This document shows, in pieces, positions 47,884-56,438 of a stretch of DNA of 64,000 nt; the first letter of the stretch is position 1; each line of letters starts with the position of its first letter. The notes below the pieces were generated by a model. It was not told the DNA's origin. It worked only from the letters and a program-made list of their open reading frames with translations, and did not search any database. The stretch covers positions 154,914 through 218,913 of the forward strand of contig NZ_LUTV01000007.1 in assembly GCF_001646945.1 (NCBI RefSeq). Reading direction: 5' to 3'. Source of the stretch: Endozoicomonas ascidiicola (GTDB lineage: Bacteria > Pseudomonadota > Gammaproteobacteria > Pseudomonadales > Endozoicomonadaceae). The translations under genes were made by a program, and so were the position numbers.

Positions 47884-49918
47884 AAAGAAAAAAGTCATGA
47901 GCCCAGCGGTATCGCGCTACGCCACGTTGTGGTTGCTGTTGGCTCAGGTGATGGTGGCGCTGCCAGTGTTTGATGTCTTGCCCGTAACGGTGCTACCGCT
48001 GATTGCTCTGACGCTATTGTGGCGCGTGTTGATCTGGTTTGGTCGTGGCTTCTGGCCGAATGTTGTTATCAGAATAGTGCTGGTGGCCTGTGCTGTCGGG
48101 TTAATTATTGCCGGTTTAGGTTGGACGTTTAGCCTGGAGATGGCAGTGACTGTTTTGGTCACCGGCTACGCCTTAAAAATGCTGGAGACGGTTACTCGAA
48201 GAGATGCCATGATCGTGGCGTTTATTGGCTTCTTTGTGACTGGTGCCGCAGGGTTGTATTCTCAATCGTTGTCACAGGCCGCTTATCTGGTGCTTTGCAT
48301 TGGTGTGCTGGTGGCGGCAGTTCATGCTGTCTATTCATCGCCTGATCAACGTTCAATAAAAGTCAGTGGTCGCTTTGCTGGATTGATGGTGCTTCAGGCG
48401 TTGCCATTAACCATTGTACTGTTTGTCTTTGTGCCTCGATTAGGGCCATTGTGGGCGGTGACCTGGCCGGATTCCTCAAAGCAAACCGGTCTTTCCGGTA
48501 CCTTAAAGCCTGGTGATGTTGCCAGCTTGAGCCAATCCTACGAGTTAGCATTCAGAGCGCAGTTTAAGGGGGATATGCCTCTGCCGGATCAACGCTACTG
48601 GCGAGCCCTTGTTTTTGATCAATACACTGATGGTCAGTGGTCGCAAACCAAACTGGATACACTGCGTCGTCAATACCCTGATGTTGTCGTTAGTGATAGC
48701 GACTGGCAAGTAAAGAAGAGTGCCGCGGTCAGCTGGTGGCAGAATCAGCCAGACGGTTATGACTACGAAATTTTACTGGAACCCAGTGGCAGTGAGTGGT
48801 TACCTACTCTGGGGCCAGCTGCCAGTGCAATACCTGATAGTACATTGTTTCGTACCATGCGGATTGAGGCAGAACGCCCCGTGTTCGAAAGGAAGCTCTA
48901 TCGTCCTTCATCAGAGAAAATTGATCCGGTTTCAGTATCCATGCCAGCGTGGCTAAGAGAAGTGAACACAACATTACCTGACACAGGTAATGAAGAGAGT
49001 CGCTATTTTGCACGAGAGTTGTTTGAGGAATCGGAGGGTGATCCTCTTGTTATGGGTCGGAGTATTTTGAAATTCTTCAATCAGTCCACGTTTTATTACA
49101 CTCTATCGCCGCCGTTGATGGGGCGGGATGAAGTGGATGATTTTATGTTCCGTTATCAAAAAGGTTTCTGTGAGCATTATGCCAGCAGTTTTGTCTTTAT
49201 GATGCGCTCAGTTGGTGTGCCGGCTCGTATTGTTACGGGTTATCAGGGCGGTGATTTATTACCGGAAGACAATGTTATTCGGGTATTACAGAGAGATGCT
49301 CATGCCTGGGCAGAAATCTGGGTGGATGGTGAAGGTTGGATTCGTTTTGATCCAACGACAGCGGTCGCTCCTGAAAGGGTAGAGCTGGGCATTGATGAGA
49401 TGATTTCCAGAGGGCGACTTGAGCAGAAAGAGTTGCCATTGGCCTACCATTTGAGAAATACCCAGGTCCTGAAGTTTTTGAGAAACCAGTGGGAAGGATT
49501 GGAGTATCGCTGGCAGAAATCAGTTATCCAGTATCAAGAGGACGCTCAGGAAGATTTTATGCGTCAGTTGTTTGGTACTGCAGCTTATTATTGGCACCAG
49601 ATGGCAGTACTGGGTGGACTGATGGTTATCTTCCTTTCACTGTATGGTGTTTTCTTTTTGTTGAGCAAAAAGTCAGCGTTGAGCGTACATCAAAAATTAT
49701 GGCTGTCATTAGAGAAAAAGCTAGCGCGCAAAGGCTATCACCGAGAACCCGGAGAAGGGCCGGCGGCGTTTGCTGATCGTATTTGTTTAGAAAACCCTGT
49801 TCTGGGGGAAAAGTTGAAGCCAGTTATTGGTCGATATATCCGCTCGGCTTATGGGAAAACGGACGATTTGGATAAGGCTGAATTTCAATCTCTCAAAAGT
49901 GCCATAAGCCAGATATGA
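47873..49918 (+). CDS. TgpA-like membrane transglutaminase
   Basis: A 681-residue protein with about six N-terminal helices (to about residue 195), a large periplasmic domain, and one C-terminal helix (near 580). The periplasmic part contains a DUF3488 region and a transglutaminase core with the Cys in KGFCEHYASSFVFMMRSVGVPAR, His in RDAHAWAEIWVDG and Asp in WIRFDPT. Pseudomonas TgpA is essential for growth. ATG 47873 overlaps the DUF58 stop by 11 bp; an upstream ATG at 47837 would overlap more. Confidence 0.92.
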   Translation: MSAKKKKVMSPAVSRYATLWLLLAQVMVALPVFDVLPVTVLPLIALTLLWRVLIWFGRGFWPNVVIRIVLVACAVGLIIAGLGWTFSLEMAVTVLVTGYALKMLETVTRRDAMIVAFIGFFVTGAAGLYSQSLSQAAYLVLCIGVLVAAVHAVYSSPDQRSIKVSGRFAGLMVLQALPLTIVLFVFVPRLGPLWAVTWPDSSKQTGLSGTLKPGDVASLSQSYELAFRAQFKGDMPLPDQRYWRALVFDQYTDGQWSQTKLDTLRRQYPDVVVSDSDWQVKKSAAVSWWQNQPDGYDYEILLEPSGSEWLPTLGPAASAIPDSTLFRTMRIEAERPVFERKLYRPSSEKIDPVSVSMPAWLREVNTTLPDTGNEESRYFARELFEESEGDPLVMGRSILKFFNQSTFYYTLSPPLMGRDEVDDFMFRYQKGFCEHYASSFVFMMRSVGVPARIVTGYQGGDLLPEDNVIRVLQRDAHAWAEIWVDGEGWIRFDPTTAVAPERVELGIDEMISRGRLEQKELPLAYHLRNTQVLKFLRNQWEGLEYRWQKSVIQYQEDAQEDFMRQLFGTAAYYWHQMAVLGGLMVIFLSLYGVFFLLSKKSALSVHQKLWLSLEKKLARKGYHREPGEGPAAFADRICLENPVLGEKLKPVIGRYIRSAYGKTDDLDKAEFQSLKSAISQI

Positions 49919-49923
49919 ATTGT

Positions 49924-49947
49924 TGTGGCAATCATGGGATTGCCACA
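49924..49947. other. perfect hairpin spanning two convergent gene ends
   Basis: Ten-base arms TGTGGCAATC and GATTGCCACA around a 4-base loop. It starts 6 bases after the transglutaminase stop and covers the thioesterase stop (49932-49934). No T run follows, so it is not a classical terminator. Confidence 0.5.
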
Positions 49948-50396
49948 TAGAGCCCTTTATAAGTCGCGATATGAATCTCATCCGAGAGCAGTGTGATGGT
50001 TAATTCCAGTTTGGCCTTACGCTGTTCGCTTAATCGCTCATAAAACGTCTCTGGAACCTGTGCCTGGCACTTTGCGATGATTCTGTCTGTGCCGGGCGCG
50101 TGATAGGTCATTTGTGAATCAGCAATCACGGCAGCGCATTCTTTTACTATTGTGCGTGCGTAAAGTGTCGTGTAAAGCCAGCCGCAAATGGTGGCCAGTG
50201 CCGCAATACTTCCGCCAAAAGCAGTGCCTTTGTCGTTAATGTTGGGCTCCAGTGGGCAGCTGATGGTTAGCTCTCCATCCTGAAACTGATCAAAGCTGAC
50301 ATCCATACTGTTCAGTAGTGGAATATTGTCTTTGATCCACCGAGTCAACTCCGGGGTAAAGAGTGATTCTGGCGTGGGTTTTTGGGTGTTGTTCAT
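49932..50396 (-). CDS. hotdog-fold putative thioesterase (YiiD C-terminal/DUF4442-like)
   Basis: A 154-residue cytoplasmic protein with a single hotdog domain. NINDKGTAFGGSIAALATICGW carries the Asn/Asp and Gly pattern of the YiiD C-terminal thioesterase group, and a second strand has ADSQMTYHAPG. Substrate is unknown, probably an acyl-CoA or acyl-ACP. It follows the acnB terminator on the same strand and begins just after two copies of a 15-bp direct repeat. Confidence 0.75.
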   Translation of the reverse strand: MNNTQKPTPESLFTPELTRWIKDNIPLLNSMDVSFDQFQDGELTISCPLEPNINDKGTAFGGSIAALATICGWLYTTLYARTIVKECAAVIADSQMTYHAPGTDRIIAKCQAQVPETFYERLSEQRKAKLELTITLLSDEIHIATYKGLYVAIP

Positions 50397-50400
50397 AAAT

Positions 50401-50430
50401 GCTCTGTAATAAAAAGCTCTGTAATAAAAA
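50401..50430. repeat. 15-bp perfect direct repeat
   Basis: GCTCTGTAATAAAAA occurs twice in tandem (50401-50415, 50416-50430) between the thioesterase start and the acnB terminator. Confidence 0.75.
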
Positions 50431-50455
50431 GCCCCTGAAGATCAGGGGCTTTGGG
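50425..50455 (-). terminator. rho-independent terminator of acnB
   Basis: Arms GCCCCTGA and TCAGGGGC (with flanking AAA/TTT pairing) form a strong stem with a 3-base loop. On the minus strand it is followed by TTTTTATT, 24 bases after the acnB stop. Confidence 0.85.
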
Positions 50456-50478
50456 TTTACATTGACATCGTTGTCTGA

Positions 50479-53070
50479 TTAACCAGCTTTGGCAATAATA
50501 TCATCTGCCGCTTTCTGATAAGACTCAACACGGTCAAAGTTCAGGTACTGATAGATATCCGCAGACATGGATTTCAGATTGCTGGCGTATTCCATGTACT
50601 CTTCAGTAGTCGGAATCTTGCCCATAATCGCGCCCACAGAAGCCAGCTCTGCAGAGCAGAGGTACACGTTAGCGCCATCACCCAAACGGTTCGGGAAGTT
50701 ACGGGTAGAGGTAGACAGTACAGTCGCACCTGGCTCTACGCGAGCCTGGTTGCCCATGCACAGTGAACATCCCGGAATTTCTGTACGAACACCGCTGTCG
50801 TTGTAGATTTCGTAATAACCTTCTTCTTCCAGCTGCGCCTTGTCCATTTTGGTGGGTGGCGACATCCAGAAGCGGGTCTTCAGCGGCTCGTGATTCTGCT
50901 CCAGCAGTTTACCGGCTGCGCGGAAGTGGCCGATGTTGGTCATGCAGGAGCCCAGGAAGACTTCGTCTACTTTGTCGCCGGCAACATCAGACAGTGTACG
51001 TGCGTCGTCTGGATCGTTTGGTGCGCAGAGGATTGGCTCTTTGATGTCGGCCAGATCGATTTCGACGATTTCAGCGTACTCGGCATCTTTATCTGCACGC
51101 ATCATGGTTGGGTTCGCCAGCCATTCTTCCATTTTCGCGGCACGACGCTCAATCGTACGACGATCGCCATAACCTTCGCTGATCATCCAGCGCAGCATGG
51201 TGATGTTGGAGTTCAGATATTCCGTGATGGATTCTTCAGACAACGTGATGGTACAGCCCGCTGCAGAACGCTCTGCGGAAGCATCAGACAATTCAAATGC
51301 CTGCTCAACAGTAAGGCTTTCAAGACCTTCGATTTCCAGTACACGACCAGAGAAGGCGTTCTTTTTGCCTTTCTTTTCGACGGTGAGCAGACCTTGCTTG
51401 ATGCCGTACAGTGGAATGGCGTGTACCAAATCACGCAGAGTGATGCCCGGCTGCATTTCACCTTTGAAACGCACCAGAATAGATTCTGGCATATCCAATG
51501 GCATAACACCGGTAGCCGCTGCGAAAGCTACAAGACCGGAACCCGCAGGGAATGAAATACCCAGTGGGAAACGGGTGTGCGAGTCACCGCCAGTACCAAC
51601 GGTATCCGGCAACAGCATACGGTTCAGCCAGCTGTGGATGATGCCGTCACCAGGGCGCAGGGCAACACCGCCACGGTTCATGATGAAGTCGGGCAGGGTG
51701 TGGTGCGTTTCCACGTCCACTGGTTTTGGATAAGCAGCCGTGTGACAGAAAGACTGCATCACCAGATCAGAAGAGAAGCCAAGACACGCCAGATCTTTTA
51801 GTTCATCGCGGGTCATTGGGCCGGTGGTGTCCTGAGAACCGACAGTGGTCATCTTAGGTTCGCAGTACTGGCCAGGACGAACACCGTCAACGCCGCAAGC
51901 CTTGCCGACCATTTTCTGAGCCAGAGTGAAACCATTGGTGGAATCTTTAGGTGCCACTGGACGACGGAAGATGTCTGAATGACCCAGCTTCAGGGCTTCA
52001 CGAGCTTTGTCGGTAAGACCACGACCGATGATCAGGTTGATACGACCGCCAGCTCGAACTTCGTCCAGAATAACGTCGGATTTGAACGAGAACTCGGAAA
52101 GCACTTCGCCAGATTCAGAAAGAATCTTGCCGTCGTATGGACGGATTTCAATCACGTCACCCATGTTCACTTTGTCTACGGGTGCTTCGAAAACCAGTGC
52201 GCCAGCGTCTTCCATAGTGTTGAAGAAGATCGGAGCGACTTTGGCACCGATGCAGATACCGCCAGCACGCTTGTTCGGTACGCCAGGCATATCATCGCCA
52301 AAGAACCACAGTACAGAGTTAGTGGCGGACTTACGGGAAGAACCGGTACCCACAACGTCGCCCACAAAAGCAACAGGCAGACCTTTGCTCTTGATCTCTT
52401 CGATTTGCTTCAGAGGGCCAGTGACGCCGTGTTCTTCTGGCTCAAGACCGTCTCGGGTCATTTTGTAAGCGGCGCGAGCGTGCAGAGGAATGTCCGGGCG
52501 GGACCAGGCATCCGGTGCTGGAGACAGATCGTCGGTATTGGTTTCGCCAGTGACTTTGAAGACAGCCACTTTGATGCTTTCTGGCACCGCGTCACGCTTG
52601 GTGAACCACTCGGCGTCCGCCCAGGATTGAAGCACCGCTTGAGCGTGAGTGTTGCCCGCTTTTGCTTTTTCTTCCACGTCGTGGAAAGAATCGAATACCA
52701 GCAGAGTGCTCTTCAGCTGTTTTGCTGCCAGCTCTGCCAGTTCGGTGTTGTCCAGCAGTTCAATCAGGGTTTCGATGTTGTAACCGCCCAACATCATGCC
52801 CAATAGTTCAACCGCTTTTTTGTTATCTACCAGTGGGGATTCTGCTTCGCCTTTTACGATGGCAGACAGGAAACCGGCTTTTACATAAGCGGCTTCATCA
52901 ACACCAGGAGGAATGCGATTTTCCAGCAGATCAAGAAGGTATGCTTCTTCACCGGCAGGTGGGGTTTTCAGTAATTCAACCAGGCCTTGTACCTGTTCGG
53001 CGCTCAGGGGCTTAGGTGGGACACCTTCCTGTGCACGCTCTTCGACGTGTTTTCTATAAGCTTCTAACAC
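50479..53070 (-). CDS. acnB: aconitate hydratase B
   Basis: TCA-cycle [4Fe-4S] enzyme that interconverts citrate and isocitrate. Homology to E. coli AcnB (865 residues) is near-continuous: [12 protein letters not shown] at the start, [39 protein letters not shown], the cluster Cys in [16 protein letters not shown] and [14 protein letters not shown], and [15 protein letters not shown] 53070 aligns with the E. coli start and has AGGG upstream; ATG 53088 would add six residues. AcnB also binds mRNA as an iron sensor in its apo form, known for the family. Confidence 0.96.
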   Translation of the reverse strand: MLEAYRKHVEERAQEGVPPKPLSAEQVQGLVELLKTPPAGEEAYLLDLLENRIPPGVDEAAYVKAGFLSAIVKGEAESPLVDNKKAVELLGMMLGGYNIETLIELLDNTELAELAAKQLKSTLLVFDSFHDVEEKAKAGNTHAQAVLQSWADAEWFTKRDAVPESIKVAVFKVTGETNTDDLSPAPDAWSRPDIPLHARAAYKMTRDGLEPEEHGVTGPLKQIEEIKSKGLPVAFVGDVVGTGSSRKSATNSVLWFFGDDMPGVPNKRAGGICIGAKVAPIFFNTMEDAGALVFEAPVDKVNMGDVIEIRPYDGKILSESGEVLSEFSFKSDVILDEVRAGGRINLIIGRGLTDKAREALKLGHSDIFRRPVAPKDSTNGFTLAQKMVGKACGVDGVRPGQYCEPKMTTVGSQDTTGPMTRDELKDLACLGFSSDLVMQSFCHTAAYPKPVDVETHHTLPDFIMNRGGVALRPGDGIIHSWLNRMLLPDTVGTGGDSHTRFPLGISFPAGSGLVAFAAATGVMPLDMPESILVRFKGEMQPGITLRDLVHAIPLYGIKQGLLTVEKKGKKNAFSGRVLEIEGLESLTVEQAFELSDASAERSAAGCTITLSEESITEYLNSNITMLRWMISEGYGDRRTIERRAAKMEEWLANPTMMRADKDAEYAEIVEIDLADIKEPILCAPNDPDDARTLSDVAGDKVDEVFLGSCMTNIGHFRAAGKLLEQNHEPLKTRFWMSPPTKMDKAQLEEEGYYEIYNDSGVRTEIPGCSLCMGNQARVEPGATVLSTSTRNFPNRLGDGANVYLCSAELASVGAIMGKIPTTEEYMEYASNLKSMSADIYQYLNFDRVESYQKAADDIIAKAG

Positions 53071-53341
53071 GAGTTCTACCCTCATCATCTGTGGCAGGCT
53101 CTTGGGCGATCCTTCGACGAACCATTGTGATTATTGGGTAGGTCCGTCAGACGTTCCAAGGTGAAATCTTGGCCAGTGCTCACGCAATGATGTTGATAAT
53201 TATCAGGCAGTTAAAGCACTGGCGGCGCGGGCAGTATAGCGGAACGTACATTTCAAGTTAAGTAAAGACCGAAATAACCACTATTTTTTTAGTGAATAGT
53301 TGCGGGGGGCTGGAGGGGCGGGGTAGCCCCTTCAGGGGAGA

Positions 53342-54721
53342 TTATGTGTTAATAATTTCATAACAGGGTTCGTAATGGCTGCCGGGCAGCTTCATACGAT
53401 GCTGGTCTACAAACGACTGTAGAAGTTTATCCATTTGCTTCATCAGCTCTGGTTCGCCGCTCAGTTGGTAAGGTCCTTTTTGTCGAATCAGATTGACCCC
53501 GTCTTCTTTTATATTTCCGGCAACAATGCCAGACATCACACGGCGAAGATTGGCCGCCAGTTGGTGCGGTGGCAGGTTGCTGTGTAAATCCAGTGCGGCC
53601 ATGTTCTCATGGGTTGGATCGAAGGGGTGCTGAAACTCCTGATCAACCTTTAACAGCCAGTTGAAGTAATAGGCGTCGTTCTGGCTTCGGCGGAAGCGGG
53701 TGACTTTTTCCAGGCCTTTGGCCATAAGAGTTGCCACTTTAGAAGGGTCGTCGACGATGATTTCGTATTTATTCTGGGCTGCAACGCCGAGGGTGTTCCC
53801 TATAAATTCATCGATCTGTTCAAAGTAGGCTTCAGAGCCTGCCGGGCCAGTGAGTATCAGGGTGAGGGGGATATCCTGATTATCCGGATGTAAGAGAATG
53901 CCCAGCAGATAGAGGATTTCTTCGCAGGTGCCCGGGCCTCCGGGAAATACAATGATGCCATGGCCGAGACGAACAAAGGCTTCCAGACGTTTTTCAATGT
54001 CCGGCATAATGATCAGTTCGTTAACGATGGGGTTCGGGGATTCGGCCGCGATGATGCCCGGCTCCGTTAATCCGATAAAACGACCTCTGCTGATGCGTTG
54101 TTTCGCATGACCAATATAGGCGCCTTTCATTGGGCCTTTCATGGCGCCGGGACCGCAACCGGTGCAGATATTCATTCTGCGCAGCCCCAGCTGATAGCCA
54201 ACCAGTTTGGTGTATTTATACTCGTCTCGACCGATAGAGTGCCCGCCCCAGCAGACAACAATATCCGGCGTCTGTTTGGTGATAAAGGCATTGGCGTGAC
54301 GAAGGACCTCAAACACCTGGTGAGTGATATCGGAGGAGCTGACGGCTTCATCGTTCTCTTTGTGCGGTACCAGCGAGGAGACGTAGAGAATGTCTCGCAG
54401 AACAGAAAACAGGTTTTCTCTGACGCCGCGAATCAGTTTGTTATCGACAAAGGCGGAAGCGGGGGCATTGATCAGTTCGAGCTTAAGCCCGCGGTGTTCC
54501 TGAATAATGCGAATATCAAAATCGGTATAGGATTGCAGCAGCTCTTCAGCGCTGTCGCCTTCCATTTCGTCACTTAATACGGCCAGAGCGCACTGGCGAA
54601 ACAGTCGGTGCAGACCCGCTTTGGAATTATCCTGCAGGCTGTGAACTTCCCGGCTCGATAGCACGCGCATGGTGCCAACCGGATTGACGGTGGTGGAGAC
54701 TACGTTATTGGTTTGGCTCAT
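53342..54721 (-). CDS. ppnN: nucleotide 5'-monophosphate nucleosidase PpnN (YgdH)
   Basis: LOG-family nucleosidase that splits AMP, GMP and other monophosphates into base and ribose-5-phosphate; the E. coli enzyme is controlled by (p)ppGpp. The 459-residue product (E. coli 454) has the Rossmann motifs CWGGHSIGRDEYKY, CTGCGPGAMKGPMKGA and VFPGGPGTCEEILYLLG. The GC-rich stretch between this stop and acnB contains several complementary G/C runs that may end acnB-independent transcription. It starts divergently from the Nudix gene. Confidence 0.93.
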   Translation of the reverse strand: MSQTNNVVSTTVNPVGTMRVLSSREVHSLQDNSKAGLHRLFRQCALAVLSDEMEGDSAEELLQSYTDFDIRIIQEHRGLKLELINAPASAFVDNKLIRGVRENLFSVLRDILYVSSLVPHKENDEAVSSSDITHQVFEVLRHANAFITKQTPDIVVCWGGHSIGRDEYKYTKLVGYQLGLRRMNICTGCGPGAMKGPMKGAYIGHAKQRISRGRFIGLTEPGIIAAESPNPIVNELIIMPDIEKRLEAFVRLGHGIIVFPGGPGTCEEILYLLGILLHPDNQDIPLTLILTGPAGSEAYFEQIDEFIGNTLGVAAQNKYEIIVDDPSKVATLMAKGLEKVTRFRRSQNDAYYFNWLLKVDQEFQHPFDPTHENMAALDLHSNLPPHQLAANLRRVMSGIVAGNIKEDGVNLIRQKGPYQLSGEPELMKQMDKLLQSFVDQHRMKLPGSHYEPCYEIINT

Positions 54722-55052
54722 TCTGCCCCCTTTGGAGATGCTGAATCAATCATTCTGCCGTCTGATAAATGTAGAGTGCAGAACGTAGTTTGTATCGGTT
54801 CCTTTGCGCTGTTGTGGAGTCAGTCGTGGAGTAAAATGTGCAGTAAATGATGCACTTGCCTGTTTTATCATACTGTTTTTATTGGGTGTTGGTCAGTCTT
54901 GAATATGATCCGTTACTCTGTCATCTTCATAGTGATCAATGTTAATCGAGTTACCAGGCCTATTTTTCTTCTTAATTTCTCTTTCCGCTTAATATTCCCT
55001 TGATATAAGATGTTGTCATAATAAAAAACGATGACAGCAACAGGAGATCTCG
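54722..55052. other. 331-bp divergent promoter region, ppnN and Nudix gene
   Basis: AT-rich region between two divergent starts. I see no gene and no promoter good enough to call. ACAGGAGATCTCG with AGGAG lies before the Nudix ATG. Confidence 0.3.
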
Positions 55053-55610
55053 ATGCCTGGTCAGCAAGAGGTACAACCGTCTGTGGAAACGTCTGTAGAC
55101 TCTTTAGTAGAGAGTGTGGTGGTCGTAGATGATCACAATTTTGTCTTAGGGGCGGTGCCCAGAGGGCAAATGCGAGAAGAGGCGCTTTGTCATCGAGCAA
55201 CATACGTGTTCGTGTTTAACGGCGAAGGCCAGTTGTATGTTCAGGAGCGAACTCTGAGCAAAGATATCTATCCTGGCTACTATGATCCGGCAACTGGCGG
55301 TGTGGTCACCGAAGGCGAGAGCTATGATCTGGCCGCCTCCCGGGAGTTGGCTGAAGAAATGGGGATTGAAGGTGTCACGATTACCCCTCACTTCCACTTT
55401 TATTTTCAGAATGATGATTGCCAGGTCTGGGGCAGGGTGTACACCTGCTGCTATGATGGACCTCTGGTGTTGCAGGAAGAAGAAGTGGCCAGTGTGGTCA
55501 TGGAATCACCAGAAGATATTTTATCAAACCGGAATCACCGAAATTATACCCCAGACAGTCTGGTTGCTCTTGAACGATTGGTGCATTGTCTGCGCTCAAG
55601 ACAGCCATAA
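55053..55610 (+). CDS. Nudix hydrolase, YfcD type
   Basis: A 185-residue protein. After a 45-residue N-terminal segment (VVVVDDHNFVLGAVPRGQMR), the Nudix fold follows with the catalytic box GGVVTEGESYDLAASRELAE and the EEMG continuation near residues 90-112, containing REL..EE.G as required for Mg binding. YfcD resembles isopentenyl-diphosphate isomerases and may hydrolyse a nucleotide-type diphosphate; the substrate is unknown. It is followed 29 bp later by riboflavin synthase. Confidence 0.9.
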   Translation: MPGQQEVQPSVETSVDSLVESVVVVDDHNFVLGAVPRGQMREEALCHRATYVFVFNGEGQLYVQERTLSKDIYPGYYDPATGGVVTEGESYDLAASRELAEEMGIEGVTITPHFHFYFQNDDCQVWGRVYTCCYDGPLVLQEEEVASVVMESPEDILSNRNHRNYTPDSLVALERLVHCLRSRQP

Positions 55611-55639
55611 GATTTATTAAGTCATAAGCGAAGTAGTGT

Positions 55640-56254
55640 ATGTTTACAGGCATTGTGAAAGGCTATTTTCCCGTTAGCCGGATTGAAAAGTTTAATGAGC
55701 TTAATCGTATTACGGTGCAGCTGCCGCCAGAGCTTTTGGACAAGCTTGAGATCGGTGCGAGTATTGCGGTGAATGGCTGTTGTCTAACGGTTGTCGCTTT
55801 TGATCAGAACGGTGTCAGTTTTGATGCGATGAAGGAGACGTTGCGGGTCACTAACCTTGGTGATATTGAGGAAGGCAGTAAGGTTAATATCGAGCGGGCG
55901 GCACGGTTTGGTGATGAGATTGGCGGACACCTGTTGTCTGGCCATATTCACGACACGGTTGAGATATGCGACGTTATTAAAGAAGAAAATAACGTCACCA
56001 TCTTCTTCAAATTTGATCCGAAATGGAAAGATTATATTCTTTCTAAAGGTTATGTTTCCTTAAATGGTTGCAGTCTTACCATTGGCGATAAAGTGGAAGA
56101 TGACCGTTTTTGTGTGCACTTAATCCCCGAAACGCTAAAGGTGACGTGCTTTGGCACTTCTCAGGTGGGTGATCGAATCAACCTTGAAATTGACAGTCAG
56201 ACCCAAGCGATTGTTACGACGGTAAAAAGTTATCTGGCTGCAGCAAAGCACTGA
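55640..56254 (+). CDS. ribE: riboflavin synthase alpha chain
   Basis: Dismutates two 6,7-dimethyl-8-ribityllumazines to riboflavin. The 204-residue product has two lumazine-binding repeats: MFTGIVKG, NGCCLTVV, DAMKETLRVTNLGD and GGHLLSGHIH in the first, and LNGCSLTIG with FCVHLIPETLKVT in the second. It is of the single-gene enterobacterial type (E. coli RibC), unlinked to ribD/ribH here. The N-terminal GYFPVSRI stretch differs from typical sequences, but the catalytic segments are all present, so a non-catalytic lumazine protein is unlikely. Confidence 0.88.
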   Translation: MFTGIVKGYFPVSRIEKFNELNRITVQLPPELLDKLEIGASIAVNGCCLTVVAFDQNGVSFDAMKETLRVTNLGDIEEGSKVNIERAARFGDEIGGHLLSGHIHDTVEICDVIKEENNVTIFFKFDPKWKDYILSKGYVSLNGCSLTIGDKVEDDRFCVHLIPETLKVTCFGTSQVGDRINLEIDSQTQAIVTTVKSYLAAAKH

Positions 56255-56388
56255 ACCTGATTTCAGGTGTTTTTTATAGACGATAAATGTCTTATGAAAT
56301 GTGGCGGGATTTATGAAGTGGGACCATACTAAGGATGCTCACTAGCGTGTCCAAACGGTATTAGTTACCGCTGCTATGATAGTGAAGT

Positions 56389-56419
56389 AAAAAGCGCCAT
56401 CTTCGGATGGCGCTTTTTT
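56389..56419. terminator. bidirectional terminator with TTCG tetraloop
   Basis: Thirteen-base perfect arms (AAAAAGCGCCATC and GATGGCGCTTTTT) closed by the stable TTCG loop, followed by T runs on both strands. It separates convergent ribE and lon. Confidence 0.95.
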
Positions 56420-56438
56420 AATGGTGCTTTTTTAACAC

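Noticed and set aside
51979..52806. 275-codon ORF opposite acnB
   Set aside because: Antisense shadow; AcnB homology covers the whole interval.
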